This document shows positions 43,471 through 56,333 of a stretch of DNA of 64,000 nucleotides, one piece after another. The stretch's first letter is position 1; each line of letters opens with the position of its first letter. This DNA is from Marchantia polymorpha subsp. ruderalis (taxonomy: Eukaryota; Streptophyta; Marchantiopsida; Marchantiales; Marchantiaceae). Position numbers and translations under genes: made by a program. Under the pieces are notes generated by a model. The model made no database searches, had not been told where the DNA came from, and saw only the letters and a list, made by a program, of their open reading frames with translations. The stretch lies in contig AP031354.1 in assembly GCA_037833965.1 (NCBI GenBank), forward strand, positions 288,001 through 352,000, written 5' to 3'.

Positions 43471-43559
43471 TAGTACTCTATGTGTTGCCTCTGTCCCTGT
43501 GGATACCACCATTTGTCGTTATACTGCAATTTTAGCCTTTGGTGAGTTATAACAGATTA

Positions 43560-46500
43560 TCATAAAACATAATCTAACATGCACATAACAGTTTTATAGC
43601 CTCTAATAAAAATCCTAAGCACTGCAAATTATGTTCATATAACTACACATACTTAGCATATTTATGTATATATATTTTGTATTGAACCTTGCTCATATGC
43701 TGTGTAGCTAAAATGATAGGTTTTATGGATACCATAAACATTTAGACAACAATGTGTTTGTTGTTGCAAATAGGTCAATCGTATTATTTGACTTGATACC
43801 AAATTGATCATTGCAATAAACTCTACAGGAGAAAAATCAATAACAAAATGTTTTTCTCTATAATATTTAGAATAATAAAACGTTTTTGGAGAAATTTCTT
43901 TAATATACTCTTTTGTATTTTTCCATTGATTTATAATATTTAATTCTTCAATCGCTATAAGCATGATAGTTAAAGAAAAAAAAACCAGAAGTTTATTCTT
44001 TCTCAATTAATTATCAAATATAAAGAAATTTGAAAAATAAATCCACAAGTTATTATATGAATTTAATATGCCATGCAATATACTCAAGTTGGGTTGGATT
44101 AGTACTTAGTTGAAAGGAACTAGGTTCATGTTGCGGAGTTGCAATGACAAATATTACATGTAAGACAGTTTGAATGGGATCATTAGCCATCTTCTTGTAT
44201 AAGTAATGAACTGAATCTTAAAAGCGGAGTTCTTTAGAGCTAATGGTATTTGCAAAGGCTATTTTTGAATTATTGTATGTTTATCTTCTAGTCTTTGATT
44301 TATTTAGAAGTATGCTTTTTGAATGTATTATGCATTCTATGAGAGTGGTGATCTTGAAGTGGTGTGCAAGAACCTCCATACTAGATAACGTGAATATCCA
44401 GTGTTTTTAGTGTATCATATAGCGCATTTAGTAAGTATCTATTGTAGAATAGAGAGCACCGGCTAGTGTAATCAGAATGTTTGGATGTTCTTCTAGTTTC
44501 TAGATAGTTCGATATAGATACGTTCGATTTGTTCGCTGCAAATTGGAACATTTCCTATTGTATTGCGACTGGAACTAGCCATCTTTGTACGACGTGGTGA
44601 TGAAGGCGATGTCCTTTTCAGTATATAACTGGTTTTCCAAAAACTAATATGAAACTAGTTGTGGAATTCATGCGAAGATACTATAAAAAGGAGCTATATT
44701 TTTACTGTGATTAGCTAGAGAATAAAGGATCGACGAGTAATGTGCAAATATCGGATGTTAAGCTTGGGTAACCAGCGTACGTTGTTGATCAATCCTAGAG
44801 ACACACACAAAGACAGAAGGCTAACGTGAATAAAAATGTAAACTGTGTCTGAAAGTCTATCCTTAAACCTCCAGCGTATATGTTTGGATGATGAGTCATC
44901 ATCCAAACTGTTTGGATGATGACTCATACAAGTTTGACATGACTAATACATTGATCATACACGGCAAAGGTTATGTATCTTCTCTGAAACAAAGAATTTA
45001 GCAGGTCCGTAGGTCAAAGCAATTAGGTGCAAGAGAGTAGTGACCTTCATGGTATTCAATGCCACTTTAAAATCGATCTGATTGACCGAAATTCGACCTA
45101 CGATACCGCCAATAACCTGAAACCCATTCCATGTCTCAAGGTGCAAAATGCAATAGATTCCAATGCAAGTCTAAGAGACGGAGAAATAATCGATGTATCT
45201 ATGAATGCAATCTAAAATCATTTCTTAAATAACATAACATGTGTCTTATTACGATATAATCGAGACCTAGACCCTCATTTCCAATCTCTTGTTGGTTTTG
45301 TTACTCAATTTTCTATCCCCATATAACTTTAAGTACTTTCAGTTTTATTTTCATGTGACTTTCTTTCCTTGGTACAATAACAAAAGATATTCATGCAAAA
45401 ACTATAAATAATTCTTTATAAATCTGTTCCATGATTTGCCAAGTACGAAGAGATGTGAAACCGTAAGGACAAGTGATCCCAACATGCAAAAGTCCCCATG
45501 AGAATACTCCTAAAGAAAAGCTATATTTACTCCACGTATCTGATTATGCTTCACGTTATGCCAATTCGGCTTTTGGTGAGTGGGTAAGAATCACATGTTA
45601 ACATAGTATCGTGCGAACCAAACACACATTGTATACGCATATAAAAGTAAGTGGCATATTTGAAGAAAGGCGTCTAACGCACCATGTGAGACCATTGGAT
45701 GAACGAACATGCAAAGAAATCAGTGATCCAAAGAGCATATAGGGTGTATCATCGGATCAATTGCAAACACAGACACGAAACCTTCCATGTAACCGATGTG
45801 GAAGAGTGGGACGGATTTTGGATATTTCTAGGTAAATACCTAATCTGGAGTTGACTTGTACATTCTTGAGATACAGCCGAAGCGCACAAACTGCAACTGT
45901 TTGCGATGTGATCCGGAAAAGAATCTTTGCTCGTTACAGTGGCCACTGAGAACTTTTGAGGAGATTGCATGATAAACTGATAGGTCGGAGGTAGGAGTTG
46001 AAACGAAGCCATCTGATTTCGTTGCAGTGCTCGTCAGATATTATGTTGAAGGCTGTGCAAGTGGAAGTGGTCCCCAGTGGGCAAAGATAAGCCATTGAGG
46101 GACCGGATCCGACGGCTTACAGGAAGAAGCAGAACCAGCTGATACATTCACACACACGCACACACATGCTTTCAGGTTTACCTCATTGACTTGTCGAATC
46201 TTTTCCGTTGTACCACAAGTCAGTGATCGCAAACGACACTTGATCCATGTACCTTTTACTGATTTCACGGTATCTCTCACCTGAAGTACCATCGATTCCG
46301 CTAATCACGAGCACATCAATGCTCGCAAGTAAAAGTGATGCCTTTAGCGCGACGTACCATGTTGTGTTTCACACCCGCTGAGCGGCGGTGACCGTAAGTG
46401 GTAACTTAGAAAGCTTCGACAGTCCCGGCTTTTGCAGCTGCGAGCTAGCTAGCTAAGCACGGATTTGATCGACTCGACTTCAGATCGAGGATTGACTCGT

Positions 46501-49500
46501 AAAGAATTGCGGTCCGATTGATTTCTATTCTAGCGAGGACGAAGCACCATGCGGACGCGGATTAGAACATTTTTTTTCCTGTAAGGGCCTGACTACGTGG
46601 CTCCAGATCCGCCATCACACCCTCATGATCAAAGACTGCATGAATTGGGGATGACAAGTTAATGGGCTTTGACTTTAACCCGCTGGAGTTTCTTTTGTAA
46701 TATCAATTGTCACCGTAATCTGCAGTGACTTTGTCTCGTTGCCTCTTCTTGTCTGAGGCATGTACATGCACGGGTGGGACTCAGGCAGAATTGGGTTAGA
46801 GATGGAGAATGAGCACGCATGATTGTGTGATATCTAGCCTCGAGCTCATCTTGGGGAGGATGTTTCAACTAGACTAACTCGCCCTTGACTTGTGCGTGAT
46901 ATTCCAGATTCCTGCACATTTCATGCTGCTAATTTAACTGCAGCATCGTGTGATATGAGCTTGCTTACGGATCTCTAGATCTGAGTTCTGGGTCTCGCTG
47001 AATATCGTTTCGTTCGACGTCACACCCCGTGCAGTGGTGTTCTAGGAACCATGTAGCAACGAGTTCTCAACCACCACAGAAGAACGATGATCGAGGAGAA
47101 AGCACGCAGAGGCCCCCCCGGCCGGATAAGTTTTGTTGATCAGATTGATACTGATTTCTCGATAGCATCTCAGTGGAAGCTTCGATTTGCTTTAAGCGGA
47201 CAATCTCGACTCGGGCGAGCGAGGTGAGGTAAGATGAAGTTCTCAACCCCAAAATGCAGGGATAGTTTACACATACGGGCTAGCTCCCCCTACAATCTTG
47301 CGAACGAGATTTGGTCCGAAGCTCGAGATTCATGGTAAGAAGACGAGGAAGAATAAAAGGGTCCCACAATAGACTTTCTTCGGAGATGGTCTTGACTTGG
47401 TCCCTTGAAGACCTGCTAGGGTACCGGCGTGATGAAGAGGTAGCTTGAATGGGGACGACTACGAGACTCGGAACAACGTGCAGCATTCAAGCGCTGAGAT
47501 GAAGGGTGCAATGGCGAGGAGGAGCTCTGTACAGTAAAAGCTCATGGGCGACCTTATCTTTGAAGCCTAAGGCGCAAGTAGCCAGAGGACGGTAGATGTA
47601 ATAATTAGAAGAGAGACATTCGTCATGCTGCTCGAATGTCATCCTTGAGTTTCGTTCCAGTATTCCGTGCATAACTGGTACCCGAGCACTCCCTAGAGAT
47701 GGCTCGAGCACAAATCAAGAGAATCGTTTGAATATCGCTGAACCAGTTCCACATCCGCACGAATTCTCCTCGATCTCAGAGTAAACCTTTTTAGGTGAGT
47801 CAATTCTGCAGCTCGATCGAACAACCCATGCGCCTGACTTTGAGTTCACGAGCTGTTTGGAACTCTCCATCGCGACGAAGAACTTCATGACATATCCAGT
47901 GAACCGCCCACCCATTATACTCACACGCCGACCTACATGTCACTCGTGGGCTCAGAGAGGTCACGAGATAGTGCATAAATAACGAATCTCCAAATAATCT
48001 ATCTATCGAGTCTCACCCCCGGATGCCCTTTGATTATAAAGGAGAAGGTCCAGATCTCTAGTATACTACTCTTCATTATTCTCTCAGCAGCAAGTCTACG
48101 GTTTTGGTCCCGTCTTCCACAGCCTTTATATAGGCTAGTTACTGCCATTCGTCTTCACATGGAGATGGATATTGTCACTGCGGTTCCTGTGACCAGCTTT
48201 CCTACGGCCTGAAACTGTCCAGAGACGATTGGAAAGTACCGCAGGAGAGTTTTCCTGAGCGCAAAGACTTGTGTCTAGGCATCGATGCTTGTGCAAGAGC
48301 CTTGCTCGAGGTGTTGCCAGTTTGTTGAAAGCACATGGTGGACGCATGGAAGGCGGTCCGTCGCCCGAATTGAGCACGGAGACTGGTGCATGGGGTCCGG
48401 ACGAATTAGGAGAGTGAACCACAGCCCACACTGTTCTCGCTCGTGTTTGGAATTCAAGCAAGCTCGAGAGTTAATGCGTTTATTAGGATGGCCTCGTTCT
48501 GAAGAGGCTGGGCCGGGGAACCGCACGAGGAAACGAACCACACGTTGGAAAGTACACCCGTCGGAGATTCAGCGCATCAAAACGTTTGGCTGGTAAGGCC
48601 GTGGTGCCGACTGGAAGACTTGGACCACTTTCTTCGGCCAACTAGAAGCACAGTGCCGCTGGCTTGCATATTACCTGAGCTCATTACGAGGGTCGCCGGA
48701 AGTTGACTCCCCCCTCTTACAAGCTTTTGAAATGCTCGAGGTCCTAACGTCCTTAATGTCCTTGTGTCCTTGCCGCGTACGTGGAGAGACCTGAACCTAG
48801 AAGTGGCTGCTTTTCAGTCTCCGCTGCACTAGCAGCTGAGCCTGACAGGTCTACAGCTTCTGAACATGTTTGTGAGGCACGAACACCGCAGATCTTCATT
48901 TAATCTTGTACAAAGGTTACATTAAAGCAAGGCTCAGACCTTCAGGCTCGATGTGGTATCCATCGCAATATTGAAACCCCTCGACAGGACATCGGAGTCC
49001 ATGTACAGAGCCATGGTTAAAATGTCATGGTGGTGTCTCGATGTAGCGGTGCACGTGGAGCACGATTGCACCAGCATCTGTCATATGGAGGGCGGACGGC
49101 CTGCGAGCTGCAGAAGTATTCTTTCTGTGCATATACTAGATCAGGCATCATGATCAGGTGTCCGTTATAAGCTCGCCGCCCGCACTCCCCCCTCCTCTTC
49201 CTAAATACTTTTAGTCACCGTGTTTGACTTCTTACCTGAAATCTTTCCTAGGTAAAAGCACGATGGAGGACGCACGGATCACACCAACTGGTGTGGCCAG
49301 TCCATGAGAGCAACTGAGACTTCGAGGGCAAAATCGTCATCGAACTACAGGGTGTATGCGGTGGTTGAAGTCAGATCTACACTCACCCGAAGTAACACCG
49401 GAACATCCTCTATTATAGATGTCGATGACAAACACAACCAAAGACGTCATACATAGCTAATGCTATACGACGTGAACTCTTCAGTCCAGAAGTGGACGAA

Positions 49501-52500
49501 GTTCATGTCTAAGAGAGGTGGAAACGTTAACTTGAAGCCCGTCGCCAAGAGTGTCATAGATGAAAGGGCGTATGAACCACCTAATATATAAAATAAGATG
49601 AGCTCTAGTTTCAACCATGTCGTGCTTGGTCAAGTCACCCCTTTTGTCTGAGTCGACAAGTTACTTATCTTTTCTCGTAGTGGATGACTTGTAATGATGA
49701 AAATGTCAGCCGGAAAGTGCTGTTCTATCTGTCGTTGACATCTACAACTCATACGCATGGCTTGGAGCGATTTACATTGACTTCAGGTTGTGCCACATAT
49801 GGAGTGTTTCCGGGCACACCGACCTCCCCCACGCATTGGACGACCACAATTAAAACATGAACTTTGCCGAGACATTGTAACCGGTCTGCGCGACTGGAGT
49901 GGAGTCTCGTTGAGTTCCCACTGTTTTTCACAACTGACACTCGCTAGTCCGATCGGTGGCATTGGGATTAGAGACACTGTCAAACGAAAGTCTTCCAACG
50001 TCCAAGGTAGTCTGTCAAGAGGTCCTAGCAACCTACTAGTCTGACTCGACGGGCATCAAATGTGAAACTGAGAGGCTTGGACGGTATAGGCAGGTACTTG
50101 AACACCATCTCAGCGATATAGGTACTTTGAAATCATGAGTAGGGTATATATGTGGTGTAGGTCATATCTACTAGAGTCCAAAACGACTAATTGAGTTTGT
50201 CCTGCATAACCGACGTCACCGATGAAACAAGAGTGCTTTATCGAAATGGACAAACTCGACCTTAGGTGTATCTGTGTGCAGAGGCAGGACTTGGACTGAT
50301 TACATTCACAAGGCCTGGCAATGCTCGTTACAAGATTGCACAGGCTGCTGCTTAAAGCACTTCCTGTATTGCTTGACAGCTAGAAGTATATCTTCTGAAA
50401 TTCCAGAACGAGCTTGAAGATAACTGAAACATATGGATGATTAAGGGGACCTGAGAGTCTCGATAGACTGATCGCTGTACCACACACGCCCTTGCCAGAA
50501 GATTTTGGAGATATAGAAACTTAATTTCTGACCACTCCGCCTGTTGTCAAGCTTTATGACGGTCCTCGATATCTCAATCTTGTTCTCCTTATTATGAACG
50601 ATCGAGTACCCTCTCTGTATGCTTCCTCACGTCCACGAACTGTCTACCTGGGTTTATCTACCAGACATATATATTCCACACGCTTCGGTTGAGGATGTAA
50701 CGACAGCTTGTAAATTTGCTTTCGAAACTCTCTAGTCTGCACTATGTGCTGACAGTAATCAGTCAATGACCATGCAACAGAATTCTATTATTTGTCCTTC
50801 TCGACTGCGTGTACATGAACAGATATTTTTGTTTGCGATAGCCATATCATTTCGCTTTTGCCCTCACATCGATTACATGGAAAATTTTAGAAATTGGCTT
50901 CGTTGTTTTACTCATGAGAGGCTATCAGAAACAGAAGATTGTAACAAAAACTTCACTGTCTGATCAATTTTTAGTTTTTTCTCTTTTTTTTTGTAGTTTT
51001 GAAACGCGTGACAATCCAGGAGATTCGCATTACCAAAGACCTACCGGCAAGCTCCAGGCTTCAATCCGTTGCACGATCTGAGCGTTTGAGTTCATTGATA
51101 AATTGAGTGACTTAGGCTCCGTGGCCCTCATGAGTTCTGTATGGATTTGCGGCTCACAAATGCCTAAAGATAAGAAATATTACCGAATTTTCATCAAGAC
51201 GTTGCAGGATCTGCTCAAGCTGGCCAAGAACGGAAAATGGAGCTGCCGAGCCCAAGCCAGACCAGCAGGCTGGATATGGTTCCATGTTGGTACATTAAAT
51301 CACCACACGTGACAGGAAAAAGAAGGATCATAAGAAAAAGTAAGAATGACTAGTGGATACCTTTTGCTCTTCAAATCCAAAAGTTCAACGAAATCCTGCC
51401 AAAGCTCTCCTCAGCTCAGACATGCACGCACGCAGATATCAGATCCCCACTCTGCGTATGGTCGAGACTCATGAGAGATGCTGAACAAACGAGCAATGAT
51501 CAATTATAAGCTAGCTGAATATCCAAGTTCGTGTATAGCCAGTTGCTCGGTCCAGCAGGAATGTTGTTTCATTTATGATTGGTTTCAATGTAAGTTATCA
51601 CTTGTCTGAATTTTGTCAGATCCAGCTCTGCAACTAGAAATCCTTAAAGAACCTTTAAAGTTTGACAAACAAGGAAATTAATTCGGGCCAAGTGGATAGC
51701 ATAAAAGTATGCAGGACACAGAGAGATACGGAAAATATAATAGGAAGTAACGAAACATGTTATATTTTTTCCTTTTTTATACAAGAAGAGTTGTGGAGCT
51801 CATTTCATTATCCTGTATCCTCTTCAACTGCATGTGCCTATTTTTCCTGTCTGGAACCTACCGTAGACTCACCCCAGTAGAGCCTACGGTGGTTGAAGTC
51901 AAGCCATCATCACTGGTTCAATAGATTTCGCTTCTTCAAAACTCCGACATTGGTACCAGCCTCGACTGTGAGCTCTTGTTACTGCTTTTCATTCTCATAT
52001 ATATAACCCACCAACCTTCAGAGACAATGTGTGTGAATCTTAAGCGTACACCATGTCCTTGATCAAGCATTAGAAAGAAAACAATAGAGTTTTCTTCCTC
52101 ATATCATATAGGGAAAGATGTAAGCGGTGTCTTTTGAAAAAAACAAAGTAACATCTAAGCGATTGGTAAGACCCCATCAAGCAGTACATGATCAATCAAA
52201 AGTAGTAACATTAGTGGGGCTAGCCCCGATAGCATCACCATGTGATCTTCTATTTGAACTGACGCTGATGTAAAATGAACATAACATTAAATTAAACTCG
52301 ACTTTTTGATTGTGATTAGCTAGTTTTTTCTATTCAGCCGTTATTGTTCGTACACATAATTTTCTAAACATCATACACTAGAATTCATGATATTTTTGTC
52401 ACTTGGCTAGCATAGTTTGTGAGCTCTTTCATGATATTCATAGTTCATTTTTACAAAGAAAATTGTAGAATTTCAAGTGGATTTAAATTAAATTCAAATA

Positions 52501-54502
52501 GTCTCAAACATAATTTCTGGATATATTTTTGAAGAGCTATGAAGCCATATATCTTTGATATAAAGTTCAGAATTGAATTTTCCAAAATAAAAAATTAACG
52601 GTTTGTTTTTTTACATATGATCAAAATGAAAAATATACTGCTACACAGACAAACCTAATGAGAAATTTCAAAAATATCATGCTTATGATATTAAGTTTTT
52701 TTGAAGATAAATTATGAGAAATATAAATTAATTCAGGTAAAAAAATTATTTTATTCTGACATTATCTTCACTACCACATCAAGTACAGGCAAAATTAATA
52801 TTTTTTCACACAATAAGATTTCTTTTCTTTAATTTTCAAGAAATACATGTGTTTCATAGTTCTCACAAAATATGTCACAAATATAAGGTATAAAACCATG
52901 CAACACAATGAGTGATAAGACACAATTTTTGACTGCTATACATATATAATTATGATGTTTCACACAATAAATAATTTTTAAAAATTTCTTACGTAAGGAA
53001 TTCAGTTCTTGGTCAACGCTGTTTACATTTAACTTCAGCTAGTTAATTAAATGTCTACTTTATATAAGAGAGCTGATCAATCTCCTTAGCATACACAATT
53101 TAAGATAATAATCACTAAAGCTTGTTGAGTCTGATAAACATAGCACATAGTCAACCCTCACTCTTCACATTACTTCTTCGCGGGAATCCTTCCAAAACAC
53201 AGTAACAAAAATTTTACTTTTTTTATTACTAGTTTTCATCTCAATGATGATCACAAGATTAGATAACAAATATCTGTCATACTTTTATTATTTATATATT
53301 TTTTTTATTTTAAATTCATTGATCATTCTAGTTTCAAAATTAAATGTGTCACATAGTAATGGTCCATGTATTTTTCTATCGACCGTGTATTTTCGTGCTG
53401 GATTCTTGATATCAGAGCGATGAGAGACAGAGACAAGATCAAGCTAGGCATCATGCTCGTCAATGGGTAGAAAGTCAAGCTCGGTTCAAAGTCTTGAGTA
53501 TCGAGAGGGGCAAATGACAGAGTGAGCTTGCGCTCAAGTGCCAAGCGGAAGGAGAATTGTCTTGTCAGGCTGAAATCTAGCTTTGATTTTGCCAAGTCGA
53601 AGGTGATCGTAGCGGCTCTACTCCTTTCCATCCGCTTGTATCGTCATGGCTAAGATGCAGCCCTCCTCCAAATGCATATCCAATTTGAAGCTCAATGAGC
53701 ACAGTGCCTTCTGCGTGATAGCTATGTGGATGTTGAGTTTGAGCTTTTTCAAGGATTTTTTGGCCATATGACGTAGGATCCATAGAATCAGCAAAACTGT
53801 AAATTCTAAAAGCCTCAAGACCAAGTCGGCCTTGGCCAGTATTTTGACTCTGCGAGCACAAATATTGTGGGGTTTTTAGGGTTTTTTTAGGGGTTTTCTT
53901 TTACGTTATAAAGCAAGCAGATTTTTGGGATTTTGTGTCATGAACACAAGTCATGTTAGATGTCATCAAATAAAAATCAGCGTTTTGAAGCAAAGATTGT
54001 TGTAATACAATTCCAAACTTACATAGCGGACGCTTGATCACTTGATACGGCGCAAGAGGCGGCCACAAAAGTTCAAGTGTATTTGAAAACCACTGTGAAA
54101 TTTTTGCTTTGCTGAATTAGGTGTTATCCGTTTCAGTGTTATGGGTACAAGTGGTTGCTAAAAGCAGCAACAATAGCAAATGACAGCTGAAGTTCACCGT
54201 AGCAAGAGCAGGGATCGATTGTGTTAGAGATAAAATGATTGCTTCACAAATCTCCTAGTGCTCCCCTACGCACTTTCATCAACAACATATTCATCAAATT
54301 CCATATGCGAACACAAGAATGTGATGTTATTCAAAACAAGGTTTTATAATTGATATCAATCTGGTAGAGAAATAGATCGCACAACTAAGAGAGAGAGCCA
54401 CAATCAAAATCAAAGGTTGAAATCATTGATAGAAAAACTATGTGATGAAATGTTTGATGTCTCAATTTGGTGAAGTGTTGACTTATGAACAGATAGCATA
54501 GT
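43560..54502. other. spacer without recognisable genes
   Basis: AT-rich at 43.6-45.4 kb and 52.1-53.4 kb, more balanced between. The 46-49 kb part has many short ORFs on both strands, the longest about 108 codons, without recognised domains. A short CA-repeat lies near 46150. A perfect palindrome is at 44882-44908 and another, GGGGCTAGCCCC, at 52216-52227. No tRNA, rRNA or complete transposon was seen. Confidence 0.45.
44882..44908. repeat. perfect 27-bp palindrome with TGAGTCA centre
   Basis: Arms GTTTGGATGATGA (44882-44894) and TCATCATCCAAAC (44896-44908) are exact reverse complements around one G, producing a TGAGTCA core, the type of site bound by bZIP/AP-1-like factors. A further partial copy of the left arm follows immediately (from about 44910). 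Confidence 0.9.
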
Positions 54503-54530
54503 TTGTACCACATTTACAAATGTGGTACAA
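54503..54530. repeat. perfect inverted repeat beside solo LTR 2
   Basis: Arms TTGTACCACATTT and AAATGTGGTACAA are exact reverse complements with a 2-nt spacer. It ends 14 bp before the solo LTR, and its TGTGGTAC resembles the LTR start. Confidence 0.9.
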
Positions 54531-54919
54531 TGTGTGTGCCAAATTGTGGTACCCCACTTTTGGCAATTTTGAGAAAATTAAAACATTTTTGGAAAACTGT
54601 ACCCTGGCAGCATTGTAAATAGCCTTCGGTACATCAAAACAGAGTGAATCCGGAAGATCGCGGGGATTCTCGAGGGATCTTGTAGAATCTGGGATTTGGG
54701 GTGCAGCAGTAAGGACAGGCACCACCCTCCCTGCGAGCTCTGCAGTTAGGATCTCTACGGCGCAAGGCGCAAAACCCGCCTTCGGAGGTTGCGTCCGCGG
54801 CTGTAGGGAAACCCTCCATAATTAGGTCAACCCTCAGGCGCCTTGACCAAGTTAGGATCCCGTTGGAAAGAGCTCGACGCACTGATTCCAACGAGCCCAA
54901 GAACGCTTGGAACGGATGA

Positions 54920-55324
54920 GGACTTAGGGAGTTATCGCTATTGGAAGAAAAGGAGGCGGATCGCACGAAGGTGGAGACGGCGAGGCGAGTCGCCCACTGT
55001 CTCAAGGGCTACGCCCACTGGGAAATGAAGGCGCAGGAGAAACTCACACTGCGTGAGTTTGAATTGCGCGCAGCCGGGTTGTTGTCAGGCGACAGTAGGA
55101 GTCGGCGGAAGGTAGCAAAGAAGCTCGATGCCTTTCTGTCGAAGGCACAGGATACCATGTCCGCCCTCGAAGGGGAGGTGTCCGCGGCGTTGCAGCGGTT
55201 GGGACTGCGCAGTCGAGCGGAAGATTGGCAGGGTAGGGAGTTAGTGCGCGGCAGTCGGCCGCGCAGGAGACGTAGTACAGGTTCCGCGGAGTGTAGTGTA
55301 GCGTGGTTCCGTGCAGGCGTGTAG
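54920..55324 (+). pseudogene. remnant coiled-coil ORF inside U3 of solo LTR 2
   Basis: This frame is open for 134 codons without an ATG at its beginning, and is highly charged (K/R/E-rich). The blocks CLKGYAHWE, KVAKKLDAFLS and LQRLGL align in order with CLRGFVLWQ, RLAKKLDAFLT and FQRLGL in the LTR at 58.6-61.9 kb. The frame ends just before the TATA box, as in that copy. It therefore looks like the C-terminal part of a protein once encoded in U3, with the N-terminal part deleted. Its function is unknown. Confidence 0.6.
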
Positions 55325-55360
55325 CGTAGTACAGTGTAGTGCTAGGTAGGACTTAGAAGG

Positions 55361-55366
55361 TATAAA
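55361..55366 (+). promoter_or_regulatory. TATA box of solo LTR 2
   Basis: TATAAA at the position equivalent to 42607 in solo LTR 1. Confidence 0.65.
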
Positions 55367-55372
55367 ATAGTT

Positions 55373-55389
55373 CCAGGCGTTTTGCCTGG
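55373..55389 (+). repeat. inverted repeat after TATA, solo LTR 2
   Basis: CCAGGC-GTTTT-GCCTGG. Compared with solo LTR 1 (CAAGGC/GCCTTG), the second base pair has changed from A-T to C-G on both arms, so pairing is kept. Confidence 0.85.
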
Positions 55390-55422
55390 GGTTCTTTCCC
55401 ATCAGAAGTGCAGATCAGGAAC

Positions 55423-56243
55423 CCATTTCCTTTGCTTGTTTGTGTCCTTGAGTTCTGTCACCACGCACGAGGAGTTACAACTTAGCGTTCCGCATTTTGT
55501 AGCTGAAGGCCTTCGGCCGAATGTTCAGAGCTAGTACATTGGTTAGAGACTTGAGTAGTTCGGATCTGCACCTGCGGGTGACTGCCGATGCTCAGAGCCA
55601 GTGACTAGTTAGATACTTGAACAGTTTCGCCCCTACACCTTCGAGTGTTTCTTTCTGATTGTACTCCTTGGGATTTTTCCCCTGAATGCCAAAGTGAAGT
55701 TTTGCTACTTCGTGTAAGCCTTGGTTGTAAATTCAGGTTACGCTGCAGCAGGTGCCTTGAGGGTAACCCCTGTAGTATTTCTGGGAATGACAAGTGCCTG
55801 AGAATTCAAACTCTTCAATAGACTGTTGTTGTGTTACTGGAATGTTTCACAGTGAGTCCTTCAGTGCGGACCTGTGTTCTCTGCGCGTTTTGTGAGTTGA
55901 GAATGTTGTTCACCGCGTATGAGTGACTTCGATCCGAAGTAGGCAGTCCAAACCGGGTTTCCTACGCTAGCAGCAAGCTAGTGGAAGCGTTGTAAAAGCC
56001 GGAGTTGGAAGTCACTACCCGCAGCTTCGCTGAGTGTACTCTTGAGAGACTTCCCCCCTGAAATCTTGAGTAGAGGTCCTAACGGATCTCTGGGTTGTGT
56101 TTCTGTAGTTTCAGGTGTGTGTGTGTGTGTTACGCTGCACTGTGCGACCTCCGAGTGCGCTCCGAGTGGACACTTGCAGTATTTCTGGGAGTGACAGTCG
56201 CCTGAGAATTCAAACTCCTCAATAGTCTGTTAAAACGTGACAC
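55423..56243 (+). repeat. internal tandem duplication in solo LTR 2
   Basis: Unit A (about 55423-55840) and unit B (about 55871-56243) correspond to those of solo LTR 1. The period is about 452 bp because unit A holds an extra internal duplication of roughly 60 bp around 55530-55640 (CAGAGC.AGT, GGTTAGA/AGTTAGA, ACTTGA). Confidence 0.8.
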
Positions 56244-56333
56244 TTTGTACCCTGTGTGTTCCTCTGTCCCTGTGGGTTCGACCTTTCTACCACTATATTG
56301 CAGTTTTAGCCTTTAGTGGGTTATTACACAAAT

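Larger units (their letters stand above)
41667..43554 (+). mobile_element. solo LTR 1 of an LTR retrotransposon
   Basis: The element starts TGTGGTTACC and ends TTATAACA, the usual TG...CA termini. It is flanked by the exact 5-bp target duplication GATTA (41662-41666 and 43555-43559). No internal coding region lies between, so this is a solo LTR of 1888 bp left by LTR-LTR recombination. It aligns with solo LTR 2 and with the LTR at 58.6-61.9 kb, most clearly over the TATA region and the 3' half. It is inserted in AT-rich DNA. The strand is set by comparison with the copy that keeps a primer-binding site and gag. Confidence 0.9.
54545..56328 (+). mobile_element. solo LTR 2 of the same retrotransposon lineage
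   Basis: The element starts TGTGGTACCCC and ends TTATTACA, and is flanked by the exact target duplication CAAAT (54540-54544 and 56329-56333). At 1784 bp it is slightly shorter than solo LTR 1. U3 carries a remnant protein-coding frame (54920-55324). It has a TATA box, a short inverted repeat after it and the internal tandem duplication seen in solo LTR 1. No gag, pol or second LTR is attached. Confidence 0.9.
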
